Shown: piece after piece, positions 15,165 through 24,216 of the stretch
Position numbering within the stretch: position 1 is the first letter of the stretch
Layout: every line of letters begins with the position of its first letter
From: Arthrobacter pigmenti
GTDB lineage: Bacteria > Actinomycetota > Actinomycetes > Actinomycetales > Micrococcaceae
Reading direction: 5' to 3'
Length of the DNA stretch: 64,000 nucleotides
Assembly (NCBI RefSeq): GCF_011927905.1
Contig: NZ_JAATJL010000001.1
Coordinates: forward strand, 1,054,001-1,118,000
Notes under the pieces: model-generated
Told to the model about the DNA's origin: nothing
Database searches by the model: none
The model's input: only the letters and a program-made list of their open reading frames with translations
Made by a program: the position numbers and the translations under genes

Positions 15165-15779
15165 TCAGGCATCGACGTTCAGTGCCGCCCAGGCCATGTC
15201 TTCGAGGAGTTGGCGCAACTCAGCTGTATCCCTGCTGCTCTTGCGGCGGTGAGTGGAGTGCGGCGTCGAGTTGATCAGGCCGAAGGCGGCGTGCGCTTTG
15301 CGGCGAAGCTGGCTCCGGGTTGAGGCGGGGTCGAGGGTGGCCAGCGCGTCCACCCACACCTCGACGTAATTGCGCTGCAGTGAGCGGACCTCCTCCTGGT
15401 CGGCTTCCGCGAGCGAACTGAGATCCCGGTCCTGCACCCGGATGACGTTGGCATTGCGCAGGGCGAAGTCCACCTGGAATTCAATGAGGCCGCGCAGCGC
15501 CTGCTCCGGGGTGGGGGACTCGGCCACCACGGCGTTGCTTCCCTCGAGCAGATCCTCGCTGACTCCGGTCAGTAGCGCTGCGAGGACGGCGGGTTTTCCG
15601 CTGAAGTGCCGGTAGACGGCAGGGCCGCTCACGCCGGCCGCTGCCCCGAGGTCCTCAATGGAAACGCCGTTGTAGCCGCGTTCAGCGAACAGTTGTGCTG
15701 CGGCGTCGAGCAGTGCGGCGCGACGGGACGCCTTGGCCAGGCTGCGGCCGGTCATCCTGATGGGTGCTGCGGCGTCCAT
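15165..15779 (-). CDS. TetR-family regulator of the adjacent acyl-CoA operon
   Basis: A 204-residue TetR regulator. The HTH spans about 10-55 with RAALLDAAAQLFAERGYNG and AGVSGPAVYRHFSGK; the remainder is the ligand-binding domain. I prefer ATG 15779 over the ATG at 15851, because GGAAGG lies 5 bases before it and the longer start would leave only 4 bases to the operator at 15856. It is divergent from the carboxylase-dehydrogenase operon at 15922. Two near-identical 16-base operators lie in the gap, so it is predicted to repress that operon and itself, with an acyl-CoA as probable inducer. Confidence 0.92.
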   Translation of the reverse strand: MDAAAPIRMTGRSLAKASRRAALLDAAAQLFAERGYNGVSIEDLGAAAGVSGPAVYRHFSGKPAVLAALLTGVSEDLLEGSNAVVAESPTPEQALRGLIEFQVDFALRNANVIRVQDRDLSSLAEADQEEVRSLQRNYVEVWVDALATLDPASTRSQLRRKAHAAFGLINSTPHSTHRRKSSRDTAELRQLLEDMAWAALNVDA

Positions 15780-15855
15780 GCCCGCCTTCCGTATAACTGT
15801 GTACGTATTTCTGTTGGCACCCCGGAGGGCTTTACCTATTGTGGTGGACATGTCG

Positions 15856-15871
15856 GTTAATAGCCACTAAC
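15856..15871. promoter_or_regulatory. Candidate TetR operator 1
   Basis: GTTAAT-AGCC-ACTAAC is an imperfect inverted repeat (one mismatch between arms). The same pattern recurs 25 bases downstream, and both copies lie between the TetR gene and the accD1 start. Their A/T-rich arms stand out from the high-GC surroundings. Confidence 0.7.
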
Positions 15872-15880
15872 CTAATTTGA

Positions 15881-15896
15881 GTTAATGTCTACTAAC
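15881..15896. promoter_or_regulatory. Candidate TetR operator 2
   Basis: GTTAAT-GTCT-ACTAAC has arms identical to operator 1 with a different 4-base spacer, which is the signature of a protein-binding site rather than a chance duplication. Its end lies 26 bases before the accD1 ATG, where it would overlap the core promoter. Confidence 0.7.
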
Positions 15897-15921
15897 TGAG
15901 CGGGTTACCGAAAGGACGTCA

Positions 15922-17526
15922 ATGGAGACCCTGGCATCGCGCCTGGACCCTGGAGCTGACGCGTTCCGGCTAAATGATGCCGGCCAGCGCGAGCTCGCTG
16001 CCGAACTTCGTGAGCGGCTCGCGAAAACCGCGCTTGGCGGCCCCGAACGATCACGTGAACGGCACGTGGCCCGCGGCAAGCTGCTGCCGCGGGAACGCAT
16101 CGATCAGTTGCTTGATCCGGGAAGCCCGTTCCTTGAGATCGCTCCGCTCGCGGCGAACGGGATGTACGACGACGAAAGCCCCGGGGCGGGCGTCATCGCC
16201 GGCATCGGGCTTGTCCACGGCCGGCATGTGCTTGTGATCTCCAATGACGCCACGGTCAAGGGCGGCACCTATTACCCGATGACCGTCAAGAAACACCTTC
16301 GTGCGCAGGAGATCGCACTGGAGAACAATCTCCCATGCGTGTACCTCGTTGACTCCGGTGGAGCGTTCCTTCCGAAGCAGGATGAGGTTTTCCCGGACCG
16401 CGAGCACTTCGGCCGGATCTTCTACAACCAGGCCACCATGTCCGCGCGGAAAATCCCGCAGATCGCTGCTGTTATGGGTTCGTGCACCGCGGGTGGGGCC
16501 TACGTCCCTGCGATGAGCGATGAGACGGTGATCGTCCGTAACCAGGGCACCATTTTCCTTGGCGGACTGCCTCTGGTGAAGGCCGCAATCGGCGAGATCG
16601 TCACTGCGGAGGAACTGGGCGGCGGCGACGTCCACGCGAAGACCTCCGGCGTCGTCGACCATCTCGCGGAGAACGATCAGCACGCACTCGAAATTGTTCG
16701 GGACATCGTCTCCACGCTGCCCCTCCCCGAAACCGCGTGGACTCCCGGGACGAGCAAGGACCCGGCTGTGGACCTGCAGAGCCTTTACGGCGCCGTGCCG
16801 GTGGACGTGAACGCACCCTATGATGCCCGCGAGGTCATCGCCCGGATCGTTGACGGCAGTCGCTTCCACGAGTTCAAGAAGGAATACGGCACCACCCTGG
16901 TCACGGGCTTCGCCTCCCTTCACGGGCACCAGGTGGGGATCGTTGCGAACAACGGCGTCCTGTTCGGCGAATCAGCTCTCAAGGGCGCCCATTTCATCGA
17001 GTTGTGTGATCAACGGGGAATTCCGCTGATCTTCCTGCAGAATCTTTCCGGGTTCATGGTTGGCCGCGACTATGAAGCAGGCGGTATAGCCAAGCACGGA
17101 GCCAAGATGGTGACCGCGGTGGCAACGTGCCGGGTGCCCAAGCTGACCGTCGTCGTCGGCGGTTCGTTCGGTGCGGGCAACTATTCAATGTGTGGCCGTG
17201 CCTACTCGCCCCGCTTCCTGTGGATGTGGCCGGCCAGCCGAATCTCGGTCATGGGTGGAAACCAGGCGTCCTCCGTGCTGAGCACGGTCAAGCGCGATCA
17301 GCTCGAGGCCCGTGGCGAAGAGTGGAGCGCCGAGGACGAGGAAGCGTTCAAGGCTCCGATCCGCGAGCAGTACGAGGCTCAGGGCAGTCCCTATTACTCG
17401 ACCGCCCGCCTCTGGGACGACGGCATCATTGACCCAGCAGACACCCGCCGGGTGCTCGGCCTGGCGCTGGATGTCTGCGCCAACGCACCGCTGCCTGAGA
17501 CCTCCTTCGGCCTCTTCAGGATGTGA
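15922..17526 (+). CDS. accD1: Acyl-CoA carboxylase beta (carboxyltransferase), methylcrotonyl-CoA type
   Basis: Carboxyltransferase subunit, 534 residues, that moves the carboxyl group from biotin to an acyl-CoA. Both crotonase-fold halves are present: [19 protein letters not shown] and [17 protein letters not shown] in the first half, and [19 protein letters not shown] and [15 protein letters not shown] in the second. The SCTAGGAY and [13 protein letters not shown] segments are typical of methylcrotonyl-CoA carboxylase beta rather than propionyl-CoA carboxylase. GAAAGGA supports ATG 15922. It is first in an operon and its stop overlaps the alpha subunit frame. Corresponds in position and content to mycobacterial accD1. 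Confidence 0.93.
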   Translation: METLASRLDPGADAFRLNDAGQRELAAELRERLAKTALGGPERSRERHVARGKLLPRERIDQLLDPGSPFLEIAPLAANGMYDDESPGAGVIAGIGLVHGRHVLVISNDATVKGGTYYPMTVKKHLRAQEIALENNLPCVYLVDSGGAFLPKQDEVFPDREHFGRIFYNQATMSARKIPQIAAVMGSCTAGGAYVPAMSDETVIVRNQGTIFLGGLPLVKAAIGEIVTAEELGGGDVHAKTSGVVDHLAENDQHALEIVRDIVSTLPLPETAWTPGTSKDPAVDLQSLYGAVPVDVNAPYDAREVIARIVDGSRFHEFKKEYGTTLVTGFASLHGHQVGIVANNGVLFGESALKGAHFIELCDQRGIPLIFLQNLSGFMVGRDYEAGGIAKHGAKMVTAVATCRVPKLTVVVGGSFGAGNYSMCGRAYSPRFLWMWPASRISVMGGNQASSVLSTVKRDQLEARGEEWSAEDEEAFKAPIREQYEAQGSPYYSTARLWDDGIIDPADTRRVLGLALDVCANAPLPETSFGLFRM

Positions 17527-19595
17527 GACCCATGAAAAACACAGCCCTCTTTGACTGCGTACTGGTTGCAAATCGCGGTGAGATTGCATGCCGCGTCATT
17601 CGCACCCTCCGCGCGCTGGGTATCCGTTCGGTGGCCGTCTACAGCGATGCCGACGCCAGCGCCCGCCATGTGGCCGAAGCGGATCTCGCGGTACGCATCG
17701 GCCCCGCGGCCCCCGCGCAGAGCTACCTGAACATCGAAGCGATTATTGCCGCCTGCAAGGCGACGGGTGCCCAGGCCGTGCATCCCGGCTACGGGTTCCT
17801 CAGCGAGAACCAGGCATTCGCACGTGCCCTCGACGACGCTGGCGTCGCGTTCATCGGACCCAAGGTGCACGCCCTCAACATCATGGGCGACAAAATCCGG
17901 TCGAAGAACCATGTGACCGGCTTCGACGTGCCTGTTGTTCCGGGCATCGCGGAGTCAGGCCTGACCGACGCGGACCTCATTGCTGCGGCGCCGCAGGTTG
18001 GCTACCCGCTGTTGATCAAGCCGTCGGCAGGCGGCGGCGGCAAGGGTATGCATGTGGTGGAGCGTCCCGAGGACCTCCCTTTCACGCTCGAAACCGCGCG
18101 GCGCGTCGCAGCTTCGGCCTTCGGCGATGACACGCTGTTCCTGGAGCGGCTGGTTCGCACGCCGCGCCATATCGAGGTTCAGGTGCTGGCGGACGCGTAC
18201 GGGAACGTCATTCACTTGGGGGAGCGGGAGTGCTCCCTGCAGCGCAGGCACCAAAAAGTCATTGAGGAAGCACCGTCCGCGCTGCTCGATGAGGCGACCC
18301 GGGCGCGTATCGGTGAAGCGGCGTGCAACGCGGCACGCAGCGTCGACTACGTCGGCGCAGGCACAGTGGAGTTCCTGGTCTCGGACGAGGCCCCGGACGA
18401 GTTCTTCTTCATGGAAATGAACACCCGCCTGCAGGTGGAGCATCCGGTGACGGAAATGGTCACGGGCGTGGATCTCGTTGAATGGCAGGTACGTATCGCG
18501 GCAGGGGAAAAGCTGACCCTCGCCCAGGACGACGTCGTACTGACCGGCCACGCGGTTGAGGCGCGTGTGTACGCGGAAGACGCTGAGGCTGGCTTCCTGC
18601 CCTCGGCGGGCACCGTCGTCGGGCTCTCTGAACCGCAGGGCGAGGGTGTGCGCGTGGATAGTTCGCTGCTGCCCGGGCTGGAGGTGTCGCCCACCTATGA
18701 CCCCATGCTCTCGAAGGTCATCGCCTGGGCGCCGTCCCGGCCAGAGGCGCTTGATCGTCTGGACACAGCGCTCGCAGGCACACAGATCGCGGGATTGCGG
18801 ACCAACGTCGAATACCTGCGCCTACTGATCAACGACGACGACGTCCGCGCCGGCAAGCTCGACACCACCATGATCGAGCGCAAGCTTCCCGATCTCACCT
18901 TCCGGGCACCCACGGATGCCGAGATCGCTGCGGCGGCCGCATTGCTGTCCGCACCGGATGCGTCGGCAACCGGTGCGTCGGCCGATTCACCGTGGTCCCG
19001 CGGAGACGGCTGGCGGATCGGTGGTGCCCATGTCGGCATTCCAGTGCAGCTGGAGGTCGGGAGTTCCACCGTCCGCAAAGTGACGCTCACACGGGACGGC
19101 GACGTTTCCCGCGTTGATGTCAACGGCACAGTGTTCCCGGTGTCCCTCCTTCCTGGCGGCCCGGACACCGTGCCGCTCCGCGCCGTCGTTGACGGCGTCA
19201 CACTGTCCACCCGGTTCGTGACCGCCGGATCCACTCTCTGGCTCACGGACGCGGGCTGGTCCGTGCCCGTGCGCAGGCTCTCGCGGCAGGAGATCCTGCA
19301 GGCGCAGCTGGCCTCGATCGCCCGTGCCGAAGGGACAGCGGATCCCGAGGTTCGTTCGCCGATGCCGGGCACCGTGATCACGGTGAACGTGGCCGACGGC
19401 GACACCGTCGAGGAAGGTCAGGTCCTGCTGAGCGTCGAGGCAATGAAAATGGAGCACCAGTTGACCGCCGCCGTCACGGGAACGGTGGTCATCAACCTGA
19501 GCCCGGGCGATCTGGTTTCCGCAAACCAGGTGGTCGCGCGTATCCACCCCGAGCAGTCAGACACCCCCACAGAACAGGAAGAGCCCACATCATGA
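17523..19595 (+). CDS. accA1: Acyl-CoA carboxylase alpha (biotin carboxylase plus biotin carrier)
   Basis: Biotin-dependent carboxylase alpha chain, 690 residues. Biotin carboxylase domain at about 8-460 with the ATP-grasp glycine loop [14 protein letters not shown] and the catalytic region [15 protein letters not shown]; a linker region; and a C-terminal biotinyl domain with the biotinylated Lys642 in EAMKMEHQ. It pairs with the beta subunit upstream for 3-methylcrotonyl-CoA carboxylation in leucine breakdown. Two starts are possible: GTG 17523, which gives a 4-base overlap, or ATG 17532, which has AGGA at a better distance. The C-terminal tail is acidic and overlaps the next gene by four bases. 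Confidence 0.94.
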   Translation: MRPMKNTALFDCVLVANRGEIACRVIRTLRALGIRSVAVYSDADASARHVAEADLAVRIGPAAPAQSYLNIEAIIAACKATGAQAVHPGYGFLSENQAFARALDDAGVAFIGPKVHALNIMGDKIRSKNHVTGFDVPVVPGIAESGLTDADLIAAAPQVGYPLLIKPSAGGGGKGMHVVERPEDLPFTLETARRVAASAFGDDTLFLERLVRTPRHIEVQVLADAYGNVIHLGERECSLQRRHQKVIEEAPSALLDEATRARIGEAACNAARSVDYVGAGTVEFLVSDEAPDEFFFMEMNTRLQVEHPVTEMVTGVDLVEWQVRIAAGEKLTLAQDDVVLTGHAVEARVYAEDAEAGFLPSAGTVVGLSEPQGEGVRVDSSLLPGLEVSPTYDPMLSKVIAWAPSRPEALDRLDTALAGTQIAGLRTNVEYLRLLINDDDVRAGKLDTTMIERKLPDLTFRAPTDAEIAAAAALLSAPDASATGASADSPWSRGDGWRIGGAHVGIPVQLEVGSSTVRKVTLTRDGDVSRVDVNGTVFPVSLLPGGPDTVPLRAVVDGVTLSTRFVTAGSTLWLTDAGWSVPVRRLSRQEILQAQLASIARAEGTADPEVRSPMPGTVITVNVADGDTVEEGQVLLSVEAMKMEHQLTAAVTGTVVINLSPGDLVSANQVVARIHPEQSDTPTEQEEPTS

Positions 19596-20752
19596 ATTTC
19601 GAACTGAGCGAGGAATACCAGGATCTCGTCGATACCGTCCGTGACTTCGCCGACCAGGTTGTGGCACCGGTCTCGGCGAAGCACGACGAGGAACACAGCT
19701 TCCCGTATGAGGTCATCGCGCAGATGGGGGAGATGGGCCTGTTCGGGCTCCCCTTCCCCGAACAGTACGGCGGCATGGACGGCGACTACTTCGCGCTGTG
19801 CCTTGCGCTGGAGCAGATCGCCCGCGTTGACCAGTCCGTCGCGATCACCCTTGAGGCAGGCGTGTCCCTCGGCGCGATGCCGATCTTCCGCTTTGGCACC
19901 CAGGAGCAGAAGCAGCACTGGCTGCCGCAGCTGACCAGCGGCGAGGCGCTTGCCGGATTCGGGCTGACGGAGTCCGAGGCAGGCTCGGACGCGTCCGGGA
20001 CGAAAACCAACGCAAAGCTGGTTGATGGCGAGTGGATCATCAACGGCACCAAGGAATTCATCACCAACTCGGGTACGGACATCACCCGGCTCGTGACGGT
20101 TACCGCGGTCACCGACACCACCACGCGCGAGAACGGCTCCGTGAAGAAGGAGATCTCAACGATCCTCGTTCCTACCGACACGCCGGGCTTCACCGCTGAA
20201 AAGGCCTACAACAAGGTCGGTTGGAACGCATCGGATACCCACCCGTTGACTCTCAAGGACGTGCGCGTTCCCGAGACCAACCTGCTCGGCACCCGCGGCC
20301 GCGGCTACGCCAACTTCCTGCAGATCCTCGACGAGGGCCGCATCGCCATCGCGGCGCTCGCAACCGGTGCCGCGCAGGGGTGTGTAGACGAGTCCATCCG
20401 CTACGCCAAGGAACGCCAGGCATTCGGCACCAACATCGGTGCCTACCAGTCGATCCAGTTCAAGATTGCACGGATGCAGGCACGCGCGCACACCGCTCGG
20501 CTCGCGTACTACGACGCCGCCTCCCGAATGCTCGCAGGCAAGCCGTTCAAGACGCAGGCCTCCATCGCTAAGCTGGTCGCAGGCGAGGCAGCCATGGACA
20601 ACGCCCGCGATGCCACCCAGGTATTCGGTGGCTACGGGTTCATGAATGAGTTCACGGTGTCCCGCCACTATCGTGACTCGAAGATCCTTGAGGTCGGAGA
20701 GGGAACCACCGAAGTGCAGCTGATGCTCATTGCCCGCGAACTCGGGCTCTAG
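19592..20752 (+). CDS. Acyl-CoA dehydrogenase
   Basis: FAD-dependent acyl-CoA dehydrogenase of 386 residues with N-terminal helical domain, the middle strand domain (GFGLTESEAGSDASGTKT at about 127-144, and the FAD-contacting WIINGTKEFITNS) and the C-terminal domain. In the pathway it would oxidise isovaleryl-CoA or a related branched acyl-CoA. The catalytic Glu sits at 370 in EVGEGTTEVQ, the position used by short- and medium-chain dehydrogenases. Isovaleryl-CoA dehydrogenases known from animals use a Glu elsewhere and have a small residue here, so the substrate is uncertain. Equivalent in position to mycobacterial fadE19. The start overlaps accA1 by four bases. Confidence 0.93.
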   Translation: MNFELSEEYQDLVDTVRDFADQVVAPVSAKHDEEHSFPYEVIAQMGEMGLFGLPFPEQYGGMDGDYFALCLALEQIARVDQSVAITLEAGVSLGAMPIFRFGTQEQKQHWLPQLTSGEALAGFGLTESEAGSDASGTKTNAKLVDGEWIINGTKEFITNSGTDITRLVTVTAVTDTTTRENGSVKKEISTILVPTDTPGFTAEKAYNKVGWNASDTHPLTLKDVRVPETNLLGTRGRGYANFLQILDEGRIAIAALATGAAQGCVDESIRYAKERQAFGTNIGAYQSIQFKIARMQARAHTARLAYYDAASRMLAGKPFKTQASIAKLVAGEAAMDNARDATQVFGGYGFMNEFTVSRHYRDSKILEVGEGTTEVQLMLIARELGL

Positions 20753-20796
20753 ACAATCGGCCAACGCGCTGATTCGAAACCTGTGAGGGAGAAGCA

Positions 20797-21582
20797 GTGA
20801 TAGACAAAGTTATCGCTTCAGCTACGGAGGCCGTGGCGGATATTCCTGACGGTGCATCGCTGGCCGTCGGTGGGTTCGGGCTGTGCGGAATTCCCGTGGC
20901 GTTGATCGACGCGCTGCATAGCCAGGGAACCACTGAGCTCGAGACCATCAGCAACAACTGCGGCGTTGACGGCTGGGGGCTGGGCCGGCTGCTGGACGAT
21001 CACCGTATCAGGCGCACCGTGAGCTCCTACGTCGGAGAGAACAAGGAGTTCGCCCGGCAATACCTGTCCGGTGAGCTGGAGGTAGTTCTCACACCTCAGG
21101 GCACCCTGGCGGAGAAGCTGCGCGCAGGCGGTGCCGGGATTCCAGCCTTCTACACGACGGCCGGGGTGGGCACGCAGGTCAGCGAGGGAGGGCTTCCCCA
21201 GAAGTACGACGACGCCGGCAATATCGCGATTGCCTCGCAGCCCAAGGAGGTACGCGAGTTCGGCGGCCAGGATTATGTTCTCGAAGAGTCCGTCGCCCCC
21301 GACTTCGCATTGGTTCATGCCTGGAAGGGTGACCGGCACGGCAACCTGGTCTTTCATGCGACGGCGATGAACTTCAACCCCCTCTGTGCACAAGCGGGAC
21401 GTATCACCATTGCCGAGGTGGAGGAGCTCGTGGAACCGGGTGAACTCGACCCTGCCCAGATCCACACCCCGGGCATTTTCGTTCAGCGGGTCGTTCACAC
21501 TCCGGACACCGAGAAGCGCATTGAGAAGCGGACAGTGTCACTGAACTCTACTGAACCGTCCAGCCAGGCAAAGGAGCTCTAG
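20797..21582 (+). CDS. scoA: 3-oxoacid CoA-transferase subunit A
   Basis: Subunit A (261 residues) of a class I CoA-transferase. Characteristic segments are [16 protein letters not shown] (about 24-39) and the [13 protein letters not shown] loop. With subunit B it moves CoA from succinyl-CoA to acetoacetate, the last product of leucine breakdown. GTG 20797 is preceded by GAGGGAGAAG. It follows the dehydrogenase by 44 bases and is 3 bases upstream of scoB. Use on another acid such as itaconate is possible given the MaoC and CitE-like genes downstream. Confidence 0.92.
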   Translation: MIDKVIASATEAVADIPDGASLAVGGFGLCGIPVALIDALHSQGTTELETISNNCGVDGWGLGRLLDDHRIRRTVSSYVGENKEFARQYLSGELEVVLTPQGTLAEKLRAGGAGIPAFYTTAGVGTQVSEGGLPQKYDDAGNIAIASQPKEVREFGGQDYVLEESVAPDFALVHAWKGDRHGNLVFHATAMNFNPLCAQAGRITIAEVEELVEPGELDPAQIHTPGIFVQRVVHTPDTEKRIEKRTVSLNSTEPSSQAKEL

Positions 21583-21585
21583 AGA

Positions 21586-22242
21586 ATGGCGCTGACACGA
21601 AATGAACTGGCTGCGCGTGTTGCGCAGGAGTTGGAGAACGGGCAGTACGTCAACCTGGGTATTGGGATGCCCACGCTCATTCCCAATTACATTCCCGAGG
21701 GTGTAGAGGTTGTCCTGCACTCCGAGAACGGGATCCTTGGCGTCGGTCCGTACCCCACCGAGGAGCAGCTTGACCCGGATCTCATCAATGCGGGCAAGGA
21801 AACCGTGACGGTCAACAAGGGTTCGGCGTTCTTCGACTCGGCCGCATCCTTCGGGATGGTCAGGGGAGGGCATGTGGACCTTGCGGTGCTCGGCGCCATG
21901 GAGGTCGCGGCCAACGGTGACCTCGCGAACTGGATGATTCCCGGCAAGATGGTCAAGGGCATGGGCGGCGCCATGGACCTGGTGTTCGGTGCCAAGCGGC
22001 TCATCGTCATGATGGAGCACGTCGACCGCAACGGCAATCCCAAGATCGTCAAGGATTGTTCCCTTCCCCTGACCGGCAAGGGCTGTGTTGACCGGATCAT
22101 CACCGATCTTGCCGTGATCGATGTAGACCATGAGCGTAACGGTGGGACGCTGGTCCTACGTGAGACGGCTCCTGGTGTGAGCGTCGACGAGGTTGTTGCT
22201 GCGACCGGAGCTCCACTGGAGGTCGAACTCGATGAGCGCTGA
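21586..22242 (+). CDS. scoB: 3-oxoacid CoA-transferase subunit B
   Basis: Subunit B, 218 residues. The catalytic Glu47 lies in LHSENGILG, the glutamate that forms the covalent CoA thioester in this family. [20 protein letters not shown] precedes it and [19 protein letters not shown] follows, as in succinyl-CoA:3-ketoacid CoA-transferases. The last 11 bases overlap the maoC gene. Identification as scoB is firm; the physiological acid depends on pathway context. Confidence 0.93.
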   Translation: MALTRNELAARVAQELENGQYVNLGIGMPTLIPNYIPEGVEVVLHSENGILGVGPYPTEEQLDPDLINAGKETVTVNKGSAFFDSAASFGMVRGGHVDLAVLGAMEVAANGDLANWMIPGKMVKGMGGAMDLVFGAKRLIVMMEHVDRNGNPKIVKDCSLPLTGKGCVDRIITDLAVIDVDHERNGGTLVLRETAPGVSVDEVVAATGAPLEVELDER

Positions 22243-22747
22243 GGCATCCGGCGCCCGCACGATCGTTCAGCGCGGGCTCTACTATGACGAACTTGAGACC
22301 GGCGTTTTGTACGCGCACCGTCCAGGCAGGACGCTGACTGAAGCGGACAATGTTCTGTTCACCACGATGACGATGAACACGCAGGCGCTGCACCTTGATT
22401 CGGCGTGGAGCGGGGAGCAGCCTTTTGGCCAGCGTCTGGTGAATTCGATGCTCACTCTGGCAACCGTCGTCGGGCAGTCAGTTACCCAGCTCACGCAAGG
22501 GACCATCGTCGCCCAGCTCGGACTGAACGATATTTCCTTTCCCAAACCCGTCTTCCACGGGGACACCCTCTATACCGAGACCGAGATTACCGAGAAGCGA
22601 CCGTCAAAGTCGCGTCCCGGGCAGGGGCTGGTGACCATGAAGCACACGGGACGGAATCAGGACGGTGAGGTGGTGGCACTGGCTACCCGGACCGTGCTGA
22701 TGTGGACCGCGGGTGCGCACGGGGAGGGCAAGGGTGTTCATGACTGA
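22232..22747 (+). CDS. MaoC-like (R)-specific enoyl-CoA hydratase
   Basis: A 171-residue MaoC/hot-dog dehydratase. It begins with [31 protein letters not shown], and [22 protein letters not shown] is the second characteristic strand pair. Start ATG 22232 has GGAGGT 8 bases upstream and overlaps scoB by 11 bases; an upstream in-frame ATG at 22193 lies inside scoB and is less likely. In the parallel mycobacterial locus this position is Rv2499c. Here it is predicted to hydrate methylglutaconyl-CoA to HMG-CoA, and possibly mesaconyl- or itaconyl-CoA. Confidence 0.86.
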   Translation: MSAEASGARTIVQRGLYYDELETGVLYAHRPGRTLTEADNVLFTTMTMNTQALHLDSAWSGEQPFGQRLVNSMLTLATVVGQSVTQLTQGTIVAQLGLNDISFPKPVFHGDTLYTETEITEKRPSKSRPGQGLVTMKHTGRNQDGEVVALATRTVLMWTAGAHGEGKGVHD

Positions 22748-23552
22748 CTTCGTCATGGGGCCGGCCCTGCTCTTTTGCCCCGCAGACCGTCCGGAGCGCT
22801 ACGCCAAGGCAGCGGAGCGTGCGGATGCCGTGATCATTGACCTCGAAGATGCGGTTGCACCCGAGGACAAACCGGCTGCCCGCCAGGCTCTCGCGGAAAG
22901 CGCACTTGATCCGGCGCGGACCATTGTGAGGCTGAATTCCGCGCAGACTCACGATTTCGCGAAGGACCTTGAGGCGCTTCGGGACACCCCATACCGCACC
23001 GTGATGCTTGCTAAAGCCGAGGGCGCTGCAGACCTGTGGGGCCTCAATGGTTTCGAGGTCATTGCACTGTGCGAGACCGCTCGGGGTGTGATGAACGCAG
23101 CCGAGCTGGCTGAGGAGCCCAACGTAGTTGCGCTGATGTGGGGTGCCGAGGATCTGGTGGCTTCCCTTGGCGGGACGGGCAGCCGGAGAGAAGACGGCGG
23201 TTACCGCGACGTCGCTTTGCACGCCCGGTCGCAGGTGCTGCTCGCTGCCGGAGCCGCGGGCAAGCACGCGGTGGACGCTGTGTACGTGAACATTCCTGAC
23301 CTCGACGGTCTGGCCGAGGAGGCGCGCGATGCAGTGGCGTCCGGCTTTGGTATGAAGGCCTGCATACATCCAAGCCAGGTCCAGGTCATCAGGGATGCGT
23401 ACCGGCCTTCGGAGGCCGAGGAGCAATTCGCGCGTGATGTCCTCGCAGAAGCGCAGCGTCAGGGCGGCGTGTTCAAGTTCCAGGGCAAGATGGTCGATGG
23501 GCCGATTCTTCGGCATGCCGAGCAGACCCTCCGGCGGGCGGGGCGCGGCTGA
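22740..23552 (+). CDS. CitE-like beta-hydroxyacyl-CoA lyase (HpcH/HpaI family)
   Basis: A 270-residue TIM-barrel CoA-ester lyase. It begins GPALLFCPADRPERYAKA, has the metal-binding IIDLEDAVAPEDK, WGAEDLVASLGGTG, and near the C-terminus GKMVDGPILRHAE. No alpha or gamma citrate lyase subunits are nearby, so it is not a citrate lyase component. It is equivalent to mycobacterial Rv2498c, reported to cleave HMG-CoA and citramalyl-CoA. In this operon it fills the place of HMG-CoA lyase, giving acetoacetate and acetyl-CoA. ATG 22740 overlaps maoC by 8 bases. Its stop codon lies in a 20-base tandem repeat. Confidence 0.88.
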   Translation: MTDFVMGPALLFCPADRPERYAKAAERADAVIIDLEDAVAPEDKPAARQALAESALDPARTIVRLNSAQTHDFAKDLEALRDTPYRTVMLAKAEGAADLWGLNGFEVIALCETARGVMNAAELAEEPNVVALMWGAEDLVASLGGTGSRREDGGYRDVALHARSQVLLAAGAAGKHAVDAVYVNIPDLDGLAEEARDAVASGFGMKACIHPSQVQVIRDAYRPSEAEEQFARDVLAEAQRQGGVFKFQGKMVDGPILRHAEQTLRRAGRG

Positions 23553-23587
23553 AGCGGGCGGGGCGCGGCTGAAGCGGGCGGGGCGCG
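23534..23587 (+). repeat. Tandem repeat of a 20-base GC-rich unit
   Basis: GCGGGCGGGGCGCGGCTGAA occurs at 23534-23553 and 23554-23573, followed by 14 bases of a third copy to 23587. The first unit contains the last codons and TGA stop of the CitE-like gene, so the array is a duplication of the gene end into the 3' gap. It also separates two convergent genes. Confidence 0.85.
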
Positions 23588-23613
23588 CCTAATGTTGACG
23601 GTCGCGGTGCCGT

Positions 23614-24117
23614 CTATTGTTCCGTGTCGTCCCAGCCGAGATTGCTTGCCATGCGCCGCAGTACGTCCAGGGTTGCCTCGTACTCGGCCGGCGAGATCCC
23701 CTCAGCGATAAGATCCCGGTTTCGCTCAACGATTTCGGTTAGTTTCAGTACGCTGCTGCGGCCCAGGTCAGTGAGGGAGTAGCTGCCATCGTCGAGACTG
23801 ATCCAGCGACTCTCCGTGAGTTCGGCGATGTCTTCGCCGGTTGTCTCTTCGGGGGGTGACTCGCCGGCAACCGCACCGCCCGTCGATGGCTCGATGACGG
23901 CGTCAGGAAAAGCCTCAGCCAACTGAGTTGTCGTTGCAGGCGTTTCGGCCAGCACGTTCAGGAGCTGCCATTGGCGGCGGGTTACACCGTGTTCCTCCAT
24001 GGCAGCGTTGAACTGATCGGTGATCAGTCGGTCGACGAGTGCGAGCCAGAATCCAATGGGGCGTTCCACGTTTCCACTGTACAAGCGCGACATAGCGAGC
24101 GCGCGGATGGCGTGCAC
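23614..24117 (-). CDS. MarR-like winged-helix protein
   Basis: A 167-residue protein with a MarR-like layout: N-terminal helix (GFWLALVDRLITDQFNAAM), then EHGVTRRQWQLLNVLAETP and TTTQLAEAFP as the start of the winged helix. An insert of about 25 acidic residues interrupts the wing (about 75-100). A second strand LDDGSYSLTDLGRSSVLKL and a C-terminal helix follow. The recognition helix is poorly conserved, so DNA binding is likely but not certain. GTG 24117 has GAGG upstream. No target gene is suggested by the neighbours, which are the CitE-like lyase (convergent) and the DUF222 gene upstream. Confidence 0.75.
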   Translation of the reverse strand: MHAIRALAMSRLYSGNVERPIGFWLALVDRLITDQFNAAMEEHGVTRRQWQLLNVLAETPATTTQLAEAFPDAVIEPSTGGAVAGESPPEETTGEDIAELTESRWISLDDGSYSLTDLGRSSVLKLTEIVERNRDLIAEGISPAEYEATLDVLRRMASNLGWDDTEQ

Positions 24118-24216
24118 TTGTCCTCTGCTTGATCTTCGTGCACGCCTGCACGCCTGTACACAGAACTTCGTGCGCTGCTGAGGTGCCGTGGCGGTGCGGA
24201 CGCCGGTCCGGCGGTG

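Noticed and set aside
22740..23552. Citrate lyase beta subunit
   Set aside because: No citF, citD or citC nearby, and the gene context matches the mycobacterial HMG-CoA/citramalyl-CoA lyase locus.
24147..24175. Short tandem GCACGCCT repeats upstream of the MarR-like gene
   Set aside because: Two imperfect 8-base copies without symmetry or conservation evidence; could be chance in GC-rich sequence.
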